Below are positions 1 to 6,454 of a DNA stretch of 24,584 bases, piece after piece. This DNA is from CAYLPT01 sp964385645 (GTDB lineage Bacteria; Armatimonadota; Hebobacteria; Hebobacterales; Hebobacteraceae): the NCBI GenBank assembly GCA_964385645.1, contig CAYLPT010000145.1:1-24584 (forward strand), in the 5' to 3' direction. The first letter of the stretch is position 1. Each line of letters starts with the position of its first letter. A program made the translations under genes and the position numbers. Below the pieces are notes generated by a model. The model did no database searches. It worked only from the letters and a program-made list of their open reading frames with translations, and had not been told where the DNA came from.

Positions 1-418
1 GCGCCGGCGGCGCGGGGCGGGCTTCGGCCTCCGGCGCAGCGGCCTCCTCCTGCGGCTGAGGAGGATGGGCGGCGTCGCTGTGGTCCCGTGCGGCCAGGAC
101 GAGCCTCATCAGCGCGGCCGGGGAGGAGGGCGGGGACAGCGCCCGCGCCCCCGTGAGCTCGATGCCGACGGCGCCGCTTCCTTCGGCCAGCTCGGGATCG
201 GCCGTGCCGCGTCGGTGGCAGAGCTGGCGCGCGATCTCCTGGGCGCGAGCATCTCCTGCGCACCATACCATGAGATCGGGCTGGGTGCGGTTGACGAGCT
301 CCCCCAGCAGCGTCCGGTCCCGCTGATGCAGCGCCGACGATACCAGCCGCCAGCGATACCGGTCCACCCGCACCTGGTGGCCCGCTATGGTGATGACGAC
401 CTGCTCCTCCTCGTTCAC
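1..418 (-). CDS. Unrecognised protein, C-terminal end cut by the left edge
   Basis: An open frame of 139 codons runs on the - strand from a GTG at 418 to the window edge without a stop. A GGAGG sits 8 bases before this GTG, which decides the start; an in-frame GTG and TTG slightly upstream lack such a site. The first 80 or so residues look like a folded domain (starts VNEEEQVVITIAGHQVRVD, later LMVWCAGDARAQEIARQLC). From about residue 95 it turns into a proline- and alanine-rich tail with acidic residues. I do not recognise the family and propose no function. It is transcribed divergently from the YjbQ gene, with 122 bases between the two starts. No membrane segment or signal peptide is visible. 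Confidence 0.6.
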   Translation of the reverse strand, partial: MNEEEQVVITIAGHQVRVDRYRWRLVSSALHQRDRTLLGELVNRTQPDLMVWCAGDARAQEIARQLCHRRGTADPELAEGSGAVGIELTGARALSPPSSPAALMRLVLAARDHSDAAHPPQPQEEAAAPEAEARPAPPA

Positions 419-540
419 GAGGCCACCCTCCACAGGCAAATGGTTCGTCGGCGCCAGGCCGGCGACCTTCCGCGCAGGAGGCGTTCCGCCGGGCCGGACA
501 GAAGGCCCCCCTGAGGCGTCGGGGCCCGGGAGATGATGCC

Positions 541-954
541 ATGAAGAGCGCGACCGAGTACCTCTGGTTCGAGACCGCGCGGGAGCGGGAGTACGTCAAC
601 ATCACGGAGGAGGTCGCCAGGGTGGTCCGCGAGAGCGGGGTGCAGGAGGGCATGGCGCTCGTGTCCGCCATGCACATCACCGCGGGCGTCTACGTGAACG
701 ACGCCGAGCCGGGGATCATCCGGGACATTGACGAGTGGGCAGAGCGGCTCGCCCCCCAGGGCCCTGGCTATCACCATCACCGCACCGGGGAGACGAATGG
801 CGATGCCCACCTCAAGAGCCTCCTGGTGCACCACCAGGTGGTAGTGCCGATCACTGCCGGCGAGCTCGACCTCGGCCCGTGGCAGCAGGTCTACTACGCG
901 GAGTTCGACGGCCGACGCCGAAAGCGCGTCGTCGTCAAGGTGATGGGGGAGTAG
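541..954 (+). CDS. YjbQ/UPF0047 family protein (secondary thiamine-phosphate synthase type)
   Basis: A complete 137-residue protein of the YjbQ family, small trimeric beta-rich cytosolic proteins with conserved histidines. Some members show weak thiamine-phosphate synthase activity when expressed in E. coli; the physiological role is unsettled. The family marks are all present: MHITAGVYVNDAEPG near residues 45-60, YHHHRTGETNGDAHL near 77-91 and a C-terminal GPWQQVYYAEFDG. These histidines, the Glu and the Asn-Gly-Asp stretch form the presumed active site. The start is an ATG with GGGAG upstream; two overlapping ATGs just before it are out of frame. It is followed 12 bases later by the membrane glycosyltransferase-like gene, so the two may share a transcript, though no functional link is evident. 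Confidence 0.92.
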   Translation: MKSATEYLWFETAREREYVNITEEVARVVRESGVQEGMALVSAMHITAGVYVNDAEPGIIRDIDEWAERLAPQGPGYHHHRTGETNGDAHLKSLLVHHQVVVPITAGELDLGPWQQVYYAEFDGRRRKRVVVKVMGE

Positions 955-966
955 GGGAGGAGGCGC

Positions 967-2604
967 GTGGCGGACTCGAGCCCGCCGAGGCGGAGTGAGG
1001 GGGAGCCGTCGCCGACCCTCTGGCGGTGGCCGGCGGTGGGGGCGCTGGCCGCCGCGGTCGCGCTCGCGGCGGGGCTCCGGCTCGTGCCTGGCCCGCACAT
1101 CACGGACGATGCGTACATCACCTACACCTATGTCCGCAACCTCACCTCGGGGCTGGGCTTCGTGTACAACCCAGGCGAGCGCGTCCTGGGCACGACGACG
1201 CCGCTGTACACGCTGCTCCTCTCCGGGCTGTACATCGCGCTCGGGCGCTTCGGCGCCAGCATCAGGGGCATCAGCTACGCGCTGAACGCCCTTCTCGACG
1301 CCGGAAGCGCGGTGCTCATCGCCTGGCTGGGCCTGCGGCTGACAGGCTCCCGCGCCGTGGCGGTCGGCTGCGCGGCGCTGTGGGCGGCCTCGAGCGTGGC
1401 CATCGCGGTGAGCCTCAGCGGCATGGAGACGCCGCTGTATGTGCTGCTGATCCTCACCACCCTCGCTCTCCTGTTCACTGGCCGGGCGGTCGCCGCGGCT
1501 CTCACGTGCGCCCTGGCGGCGCTCACGCGGCCCGACGCGCTCCTGCTGGCGGCGGTCGCGGCCGCGCATCTGGGCATCGCTCGATGGAAGCGGCTCCCCG
1601 GAGCGCTCGGCGTCGGACTGCTGACGGTGGCGCCGTGGCTGGTCTTCAGCGCGCGCTACTTCGGGAGCCCGATCGCCACCTCGGTGGTCGCCAAGAATGT
1701 CGTATATATCATCCCGCCGGGGGAGGCCTTCCGCCACTTCGCGCGGCACGCCGCCGCCCTGGTGGGCCTCGACCTCCACGGCCCGCGGGCCGCGCTGGCG
1801 GCGGCCGGGCTCGGCGCCATCTGGCTGCTGGGCATATGGCGCGCCGCGCGCCGCTCCCGCGACGCACTCACCATCGGCTCCTTCGCGGCGCTGTATGTGG
1901 CCGTCTTCGGGCTCGCCAACAGGCCCATGTTCCGGTGGTACTTCGTGCCCCTGGAGCCCCTCTACCTCGTCGGCCTGGGGGCCGCGCTGCACTGGTTCGC
2001 CGGCGGCGCGCGCCGCGCGCCGGCCTGGCTGCCGCGCGGCCTGGCCGCGGCCGCGGCGGCGGCCGCGCTCGCGGGACAGCTCTGGAGCCTCAACCTGATC
2101 CCCGACGACGCGCGCGCCTGGCTGGCGCCGAAGCGTATCTCCATGGAGCGAGAGCAGCTCTACGCGCGGGTGGCGCAGGAGCTGAACGAGAGTTACGCCC
2201 TCCACCCCGGGGTCACCGTGGCCACGCCAGAGATCGGCGCCTTCGGGTACTGGAGCGAGGCGCGCATCCTGGACACGACCGGGCTGGTATCACCACAGGC
2301 GATCACTTACTACCCAATAGACGCGAGCCTCTCGCCGGAGTGCAACTACGCCATCGCGCCGCGCATGATCCGGGACCTGAGGCCGGAGCTCGTCGTGTCC
2401 CTCGAGGTCTTCATCCGCCACAGCCTCTTGCTCGACCCGTGGTTCGAGGCGAACTACGTCCCGTCGGCGCGCTACCCCACGGACGCCTTCGGCAGCAAGG
2501 GGCTGCTGGTGTACCGGCGATCCGACTGGCGGCCAGGCGCGGCCGCGCCGGGGCGCGCGGAGATCAGAGGGGGAGCCCGCCCTCGACAAGCTGCCCCTGC
2601 TTGA
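967..2604 (+). CDS. Multi-spanning membrane protein, GT39/ArnT-like glycosyltransferase
   Basis: A 545-residue integral membrane protein starting at a GTG preceded by a strong GGGGAGGAGG. The first membrane helix spans about residues 21-41. It is followed by an external loop with ITDDAYITYTYVRNL and VYNPGERVLGTT; the paired Asp at 47-48 matches the acidic motif of the first loop in GT-C enzymes that use polyprenyl-phosphate sugars. Many more hydrophobic segments follow to about residue 385, one of them an alanine-only run. A soluble C-terminal domain of roughly 140 residues contains GAFGYWSEARILDTTGL, seen in bacterial proteins of this group. The family assignment is from pattern recognition; sugar donor and acceptor are unknown. 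Its last 41 bases overlap the end of the convergent - strand gene. A role in glycosylating surface structures is possible but not shown. Confidence 0.75.
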   Translation: MADSSPPRRSEGEPSPTLWRWPAVGALAAAVALAAGLRLVPGPHITDDAYITYTYVRNLTSGLGFVYNPGERVLGTTTPLYTLLLSGLYIALGRFGASIRGISYALNALLDAGSAVLIAWLGLRLTGSRAVAVGCAALWAASSVAIAVSLSGMETPLYVLLILTTLALLFTGRAVAAALTCALAALTRPDALLLAAVAAAHLGIARWKRLPGALGVGLLTVAPWLVFSARYFGSPIATSVVAKNVVYIIPPGEAFRHFARHAAALVGLDLHGPRAALAAAGLGAIWLLGIWRAARRSRDALTIGSFAALYVAVFGLANRPMFRWYFVPLEPLYLVGLGAALHWFAGGARRAPAWLPRGLAAAAAAAALAGQLWSLNLIPDDARAWLAPKRISMEREQLYARVAQELNESYALHPGVTVATPEIGAFGYWSEARILDTTGLVSPQAITYYPIDASLSPECNYAIAPRMIRDLRPELVVSLEVFIRHSLLLDPWFEANYVPSARYPTDAFGSKGLLVYRRSDWRPGAAAPGRAEIRGGARPRQAAPA

Positions 2605-3319
2605 GGACAAGGGGGTGGCAGTCGTGAGCCTGCCGCCAGCACGCGGTGCTCACCGCGGCGCTGTCGTAGGCGCAGACGGTGGTAACCCCAAACTCGCGCA
2701 GCAGCACGGTGGCCCGCCGCTCCCACTCCCACCACTCCTCCGGGTCGAAGAGGGCGATGTAGCGCGGCGAGTGCCCGAAGACGCGGACGCGGTTGGCGCC
2801 AATGGGGAAGTCCTTCGCGAGCGCGCTGGCCGCGAAATCCACCTGCCGCGCGGCGGTGAAATCCGCCGGGGGAAGATAGAAGCCCATCGGCTCCAGGAAC
2901 AGGACGCGGCTGAGGTCCAGGCTGTTGCTCAGCCGCGCCGCGCGTCCCTCGAGGTCATCCCTGACCGCGGCGAGCCAGCCTGGCGCGCCGACGCAAAGGC
3001 ACGCCTCCCCGGCAGAGAGCCCGGCACAGGCGAAGAGCGAGGCCGCCTCGACCACCTCGCGGTCGGTGTAGGGGAGCAGGCACAGGTGGCTGCCTGGCGA
3101 CACCGAGGCGTCCACCAGCCCGAGCGGGCACTCGCCCGGCAAGATCTCAATTGGTTGCTCGCTATGCAAGCCGAGCTGGTGCCGCGGGTAGTAGGCGAGG
3201 CGGCCGTCCTCGAAGCCCACCGCCAGGAATAGCTGACCGACCTCCCGAACCGTGCCGAGCGTCCCCACCGGTATCCCAGGTAGGGATACCTTCGTGCGGA
3301 CCCTTTCGCCAACAGTCAT
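2564..3319 (-). CDS. SH3-like plus MEDS (DcmR-type) sensory-domain protein
   Basis: A 251-residue cytosolic protein. The ATG at 3319 (MTVGERVRTK) has a GGAG six bases upstream and is preferred to an ATG at 3358 without one. Residues 1-55 resemble a small SH3/KOW-like beta barrel (GERVRTK, GTLGTVREVG, FEDGRLAYYPRHQL). Residues from about 72 to 240 match the MEDS domain: PGSHLCLLPYTDRE, SLFACAGLSAGEACLCVG, a central FDPEEWWEWERRATVLL and the late VCAYDS with CHPLVL. MEDS domains occur in DcmR-type regulators and fused to histidine kinases or anti-sigma antagonist modules, and are thought to bind a ligand or partner. Here there is no DNA-binding or kinase domain, so the output is unknown. It is convergent with, and overlaps by 41 bases, the membrane protein gene. 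Confidence 0.75.
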   Translation of the reverse strand: MTVGERVRTKVSLPGIPVGTLGTVREVGQLFLAVGFEDGRLAYYPRHQLGLHSEQPIEILPGECPLGLVDASVSPGSHLCLLPYTDREVVEAASLFACAGLSAGEACLCVGAPGWLAAVRDDLEGRAARLSNSLDLSRVLFLEPMGFYLPPADFTAARQVDFAASALAKDFPIGANRVRVFGHSPRYIALFDPEEWWEWERRATVLLREFGVTTVCAYDSAAVSTACWRQAHDCHPLVLKQGQLVEGGLPL

Positions 3320-3768
3320 TCTCAGCTCCGAACGAGGCCCCTCAACCTGTTGCCACATGCTTGGCGACGCCCACGCGCGTGAGCGCCGCCGTGTGAGCTC
3401 GCCGCTTGTCCCTTCCCGTCATTACCTCACTTCCTGCGGCCTCCCCTCTCCCTTGCTGTGCAAGATGGGCCAAAACGCGCACAAGAGCCCTCAGCAGCAG
3501 CGATCCTCCGCTCGCGATCCATCCTTCAGCTCCTCCAGTCCGTGCGGCGCGGAGTTGTGCGCCGGTGAGCACAGGGCTGGGACAATGTGCAGAGCTGGTT
3601 ACAGGTCGCCGGCCTCTGCCCCTTGCGCCGGAGAGGGATCGCCGCTAGGCTGTGGGCGCAGACGGTCAGCGGCGTCTGAACGCAACGAGCGGCCCCCGAC
3701 GGCCTCCGGCAGCACGCGCGGGGGCCGTCAGCGTTTGTGGCGGCCGACTGGGGGGAGAGGGCAGGGAC
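3320..3768. other. 449-base non-coding stretch with potential RNA hairpins
   Basis: This divergent gap lies between the MEDS gene and the coiled-coil gene. It is less GC-rich than its surroundings, and the open frames crossing it have no family resemblance or ribosome site. It contains a perfect 6-base hairpin (3659-3664 with 3673-3678) and two mutually exclusive stems sharing one right arm (3690-3697 with 3720-3727, or 3698-3704 with 3723-3729). A stretch at 3587-3624 resembles part of a repeat found in fliK. Both flanking genes must take promoters from here, but I cannot pick a convincing -35/-10 pair. Confidence 0.5.
3690..3729 (+). promoter_or_regulatory. Alternative stem-loops upstream of the coiled-coil gene
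   Basis: CGGCCCCC at 3690-3697 pairs perfectly with GGGGGCCG at 3720-3727. GACGGCC at 3698-3704 pairs perfectly with GGCCGTC at 3723-3729. The right arms overlap, so only one stem can form at a time. The structure lies 40 bases before the start at 3769, within the presumed leader. No U tract follows either stem. A regulatory role is inference, and in DNA this GC-rich a chance dyad is possible. Confidence 0.3.
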
Positions 3769-4533
3769 ATGGGAGCTGAGAACGCGTCGGCGAGGGGGAG
3801 CACAGGCATCGCGGTGGCGAGCCGCGCCGCGCCCTCCGCGGCGGGGCCCACCACAGGCTCTGTCGGACTGGGGGAGGGAACGAACCTGCGGCTGCTGCTG
3901 GAGTTGAGGCGGCGGCTCAAGTCGGCCGCCGAGCGGGAGCTGGCCCTGGGCCGGGAGCGGATCCGGCTGCTGCGGGGTGAGCTGCGGCACGGGCAGGCGG
4001 AGCTGCGGGTGTGGGAGCGCATGCTCGAATGCCGAGCCCAGGAGCTGGCCAGGGAGGCGGCACGGGTGGCGGCGGCGAGCCGCCGGGCGGCGGAGACCTG
4101 CAGCCGGCTCGGCTCCCTCGAGCGGGAGAACGAGGACCTGACGCTGCAGCTCCGGCGGGCCGAGGAGGCGGCGATCGCCGTGCGCGCGGCGGTTCCGGTG
4201 GAGCGCCACCCTGGCTCCAGCATACTCGCCTCCTTTGTCGCCGCGACGCAGGCCCTGGTGCGAGAGCTGGGGCACGCGGCGCGAGACCAGTCGGCCCTGC
4301 GGGCCCGCGCCCGCGACCTGCTGGAGGAGGGTGAGATCCTGGCTGCCGAGGCAGAGGCCCTGGCGGCCTGCTTCGCCTCTGTGGAGGAGATGGTCAAGGC
4401 GCTCCGGCGTCGCATCGCCGAGTCGGTGGACGGCGCCTCGCCGCCACAGGAGGCGCTGGCCTCCGAGGTACCCGAGGAGGAGGGCGTCTCAGGCCCGGCG
4501 CAGGAGGGCATTCCCGCCGCCGCGCGGCCCTAG
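3769..4533 (+). CDS. Unrecognised coiled-coil protein
   Basis: A 254-residue soluble protein with no family I recognise. The ATG at 3769 follows a strong purine-rich GGGGGGAGAGGGCAGGGA; the frame is open 39 codons further upstream but without a comparable site. After a low-complexity Ala/Ser/Gly N terminus (about 35 residues), residues about 38-140 form long charged heptad-like helices (LRLLLELRRRLKSAAERE and onward). A second helical stretch covers about 155-220. The tail is acidic and proline-rich (EVPEEEGVSGPAQEG). No membrane segment or signal peptide is visible. It ends 4 bases inside the end of the convergent small membrane protein gene and lies upstream of the flagellar operon on the same strand. 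A structural or tethering role would suit the architecture, but this is not demonstrated. Confidence 0.6.
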   Translation: MGAENASARGSTGIAVASRAAPSAAGPTTGSVGLGEGTNLRLLLELRRRLKSAAERELALGRERIRLLRGELRHGQAELRVWERMLECRAQELAREAARVAAASRRAAETCSRLGSLERENEDLTLQLRRAEEAAIAVRAAVPVERHPGSSILASFVAATQALVRELGHAARDQSALRARARDLLEEGEILAAEAEALAACFASVEEMVKALRRRIAESVDGASPPQEALASEVPEEEGVSGPAQEGIPAAARP

Positions 4534-4784
4534 GCCACCCGCTGCCGCCGCGGCTCCGGGGCGGCGGCGCACCCGGACCCCCGCACGCGCTCGGCGGCGA
4601 GGCGGGCCCGGAGGGCGGAGCAGAAGTCGCTGACCGCGCCCTCCAGCGCGCGCAGCCGCTCCTCCGCGCGCCGGCTGCGCAGGTGGGCCGCGACCCCGTA
4701 CAGCACGCCTCCCGCCCCCAGCGCCAAGGCGGCTGCGACCAGCCAGGCCGCCATCGCCAGCCCGGCGCCGACTCCTTCGGTCAT
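4530..4784 (-). CDS. Small single-helix membrane protein
   Basis: An 84-residue frame on the - strand. A hydrophobic helix near residues 9-30 (GLAMAAWLVAAALALGAGG, then VLYGVAAHL) is followed at once by basic residues RSRRAEERLR, then an amphipathic stretch LEGAVSDFCSALRARL and a basic tail. The layout suggests an inner-membrane anchor with a short cytoplasmic coil. GGGAGGGG at 4793-4800 supports a start at the ATG at 4784; an ATG at 4790 and a GTG at 4793 are also in frame but sit very close to that site. It overlaps the end of the coiled-coil gene by 4 bases and is divergent from the MerR gene. I do not recognise a family. The hydrophobic-then-basic pattern argues for a real gene, but it could be a chance frame in GC-rich DNA. 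Confidence 0.5.
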   Translation of the reverse strand: MTEGVGAGLAMAAWLVAAALALGAGGVLYGVAAHLRSRRAEERLRALEGAVSDFCSALRARLAAERVRGSGCAAAPEPRRQRVA

Positions 4785-4883
4785 CGCCATCACCCCTCCC
4801 GCCCGGCAAGATGGGGACGCCTCGCGCGCCCCGAGGGCCCATGCCCCGTCTCACGCCGCGGCCCCACCAGAGGGAGGGAGGTC

Positions 4884-4924
4884 CGTGTTCGCAGGAGCGC
4901 CGGATGGGCTAAGGTGTGAACACG
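4884..4924 (+). promoter_or_regulatory. Candidate promoter and inverted repeat ahead of the MerR-flgB operon
   Basis: TTCGCA (4888-4893) and TAAGGT (4910-4915) are 16 bases apart and match sigma70-type -35 (4 of 6) and TANNNT -10 elements. A perfect 7-base inverted repeat, CGTGTTC at 4884-4890 and GAACACG at 4918-4924, brackets them. The 272-base gap between the starts at 4784 and 5057 is the only sizeable non-coding region ahead of the operon, so a promoter is expected here. The repeat could be an operator, for instance for the MerR protein itself; that is inference. Confidence 0.35.
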
Positions 4925-5056
4925 ATCTCAAAGATGCGAGGATCTATGGAATATGGCTCGACGGCGCTCAACAGACAGAGGACGAACCATGGTTGAGGCC
5001 GGACCAGGAAGGCACGGGTTGTCAGAGGCGAATCACAGCAGGAAGGGGGGACGCTT

Positions 5057-5305
5057 GTGCGCGTTCCGAGCGACGCACCCCTCTATCCCATGCGAACGGT
5101 GGTCAGGCTCACGAATGTCGAGGCCCACCGGATTCGCTTCTGGGAGAATCGGTACGGGCTGGTGGCGCCGGCGCGGGATGAGTCGGGGCGACGCCTGTAC
5201 TCGAGGGAGGAGATTGACCGGATCCGCCAGATCGGCGAGCTGGTTGACCAGCACGGCCTGAGCCTGGCGGCGATCCGTCGGCTCCTGCGGGAACGAGTGC
5301 CGTAG
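5057..5305 (+). CDS. Single-domain MerR-family transcriptional regulator
   Basis: An 82-residue protein that is almost entirely a MerR-type winged helix-turn-helix. It has LYPMRTVVRLTNVEAHRIR (recognition region), then FWENRYGLVAPARDESGRRL and YSREEIDRI, which are the typical wing and helix marks, ending LSLAAIRRLLRERVP. Start GTG follows AAGGGGGG by 6 bases. It lacks the long dimerisation helix and effector-binding domain of ordinary MerR regulators, so any signal input must come from a partner or a separate protein. It lies 46 bases ahead of flgB on the same strand and is probably co-transcribed with the flagellar genes, which makes it a candidate for controlling them. MerR assignment is firm; target and signal are inferred. 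Confidence 0.85.
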   Translation: MRVPSDAPLYPMRTVVRLTNVEAHRIRFWENRYGLVAPARDESGRRLYSREEIDRIRQIGELVDQHGLSLAAIRRLLRERVP

Positions 5306-5322
5306 CAGCCCGTCCACTTCCT

Positions 5323-5351
5323 GGGAGGCAGCATCAGGGGGGTCTGCTCCC
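5323..5351 (+). promoter_or_regulatory. Hairpin around the flgB ribosome-binding site
   Basis: GGGAGGCAG at 5323-5331 pairs with CTGCTCCC at 5344-5351 with one bulged G. The 12-base loop CATCAGGGGGGT holds the flgB Shine-Dalgarno sequence, and the right arm ends directly before the ATG at 5352. The fold could tune translation of flgB and, by coupling, the genes after it. This is seen only as sequence complementarity. Confidence 0.35.
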
Positions 5352-5744
5352 ATGGAGTGGGATCTGCTGTCTGACGTGACCAGCCGCGCCCTGGCGGCCG
5401 CCCTGCGGGGCGGCGCCGCTCGCCAGGCCGCCCTGGCCCACAACATCTCGAACCTCGATACCCCCGGCTTCGCCCGGGTCGAGGTCGAGTTCGAGGCGGC
5501 GCTTGCCGCGGCCCTCACCCGAGCTCGGAGGGCCCCGAGTCGCCCGCAGGCTGGGGAGCTGGACATCGCCCCGCGCTATCGCCGCGACCTCCGCTCGCCG
5601 GCCCGCGCGGACGGCAACAATGTGGACCCGGACCGGGAGATGGTGGCGCTCGCGCGAAACACGCTGAGCCAGCGGGCGGCGAGCCAGATGCTGGCCTCGC
5701 GCATCCGTATGCTGCGGGCGGCCATCGGCCAGGGTCGGCGCTAG
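5352..5744 (+). CDS. flgB: Flagellar proximal rod protein FlgB
   Basis: A 130-residue rod subunit, the usual size for FlgB. It is exported by the flagellar type III system and builds the proximal rod on the MS ring with FlgC, FlgF and FliE. The N-terminal rod-family motif LAHNISNLDTPGFARVEVEF is near residues 31-50. The C-terminal half carries the conserved ADGNNVDPDREMVALARNTL, which separates FlgB from FlgC. It has no cleavable signal peptide, as expected for this export route. The ATG follows AGGGGGGT, which lies in the loop of a predicted hairpin. It is the first structural gene of the block, and flgC follows after 10 bases. Confidence 0.97.
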   Translation: MEWDLLSDVTSRALAAALRGGAARQAALAHNISNLDTPGFARVEVEFEAALAAALTRARRAPSRPQAGELDIAPRYRRDLRSPARADGNNVDPDREMVALARNTLSQRAASQMLASRIRMLRAAIGQGRR

Positions 5745-5754
5745 GAGGGGTGAG

Positions 5755-6144
5755 GTGGATTCCTTCGAGATCAGCGCGTCGGGCTTGTCGGCCCAGCGGG
5801 CGCGCCTGGACGTAGTCGCCAGCAACATCGCCAATGTGGAGACCACGCGGACGCCCGCGGGGGGACCCTACCGGCGCCTTCAGCCTGTGTTCGCCTCCCG
5901 CGCCGACAACCCGGGCGGGGTGGACATGATCGGCCTGCTGGCCGACGCGCGCCCCCCGCGGCGCGTCCACCAGCCGGGCCACCCCGACGCCGACCCAGAG
6001 GGGTTCGTCGCCTACCCGAACGTGAACATCGTCGAGGAGATGGTGGATCTCGTCTCCGCAACCCGCAGCTATGAGGCCAATGCCGCCGCCTTCCAGGCCG
6101 CGAAGGCGATGGCCCAGGAGGCGCTCGACCTCGGGCGCGCGTGA
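5755..6144 (+). CDS. flgC: Flagellar proximal rod protein FlgC
   Basis: A 129-residue FlgC of normal length, the second proximal rod subunit. The start is a GTG with AGGAGGGGTGAG directly upstream. The N terminus has ISASGLSAQRARLDVVASN followed by IANVETTRTPAGGPYRR, the FlgC version of the rod motif. The C terminus has YPNVNIVEEMVDLVSATRSY and EANAAAFQAAKAMAQEAL, the helix that packs with the N-terminal helix in the rod. The conserved order flgB-flgC-fliE is kept, with only 19 bases to fliE. Confidence 0.97.
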   Translation: MDSFEISASGLSAQRARLDVVASNIANVETTRTPAGGPYRRLQPVFASRADNPGGVDMIGLLADARPPRRVHQPGHPDADPEGFVAYPNVNIVEEMVDLVSATRSYEANAAAFQAAKAMAQEALDLGRA

Positions 6145-6163
6145 GCTGGAGGGAGGGACCGCG

Positions 6164-6439
6164 ATGCGCATCAACCCAGTGACGCCGAGCACATCCGCCG
6201 CCCTCGCGGGCCCTGGCGCGGCCGGCTTCGCCGAGGCGCTGCGGATGACGGCGGAGGGGCTGACCGACCTCCAGGCGGCGGCTGACCGGGCCGCGGAGTC
6301 GGTGGCGGTCGGGAACCTGAGCCAGCTCCACGAGGCCGTGCTCGCGGTGCAGCGGGCGAGCCTCGCGCTCGAGTACGTGATCGTGGTGCGCAACCACGTT
6401 GTGGACGCAGTCAACGAGCTGCTGCGCACCCAGGTCTGA
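6164..6439 (+). CDS. fliE: Flagellar MS-ring/rod junction protein FliE
   Basis: A 91-residue FliE, which joins the MS ring to the proximal rod and is the first substrate of flagellar export. The ATG at 6164 follows GGAGGGAGGGA and gives the usual N terminus MRINPV; the frame is open further upstream inside flgC but that part has no support. The C-terminal two thirds match the family: SVAVGNLSQLHEAVLAVQRA and VVRNHVVDAVNELLRTQV, the latter being the conserved end of FliE. It sits directly before fliF, its ring partner. Confidence 0.96.
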   Translation: MRINPVTPSTSAALAGPGAAGFAEALRMTAEGLTDLQAAADRAAESVAVGNLSQLHEAVLAVQRASLALEYVIVVRNHVVDAVNELLRTQV

Positions 6440-6454
6440 TAGGAAGCCTCCCCG

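Noticed and set aside
65..514. A + strand frame of 149 codons at the left end
   Set aside because: It is antisense to the better - strand frame that starts at 418 with a proper ribosome site, and has no domain-like sequence.
415..2205. A 596-codon - strand frame opposite the YjbQ and membrane protein genes
   Set aside because: Arg/Gly/Pro-rich composition without domains, antisense to two well-supported genes; an artefact of high GC.
3474..5065. A 12-base motif CTTGTGCGCGTT shared in inverted orientation by 3474-3485 and 5054-5065
   Set aside because: Matches of this length are expected by chance in a window of this size and composition.
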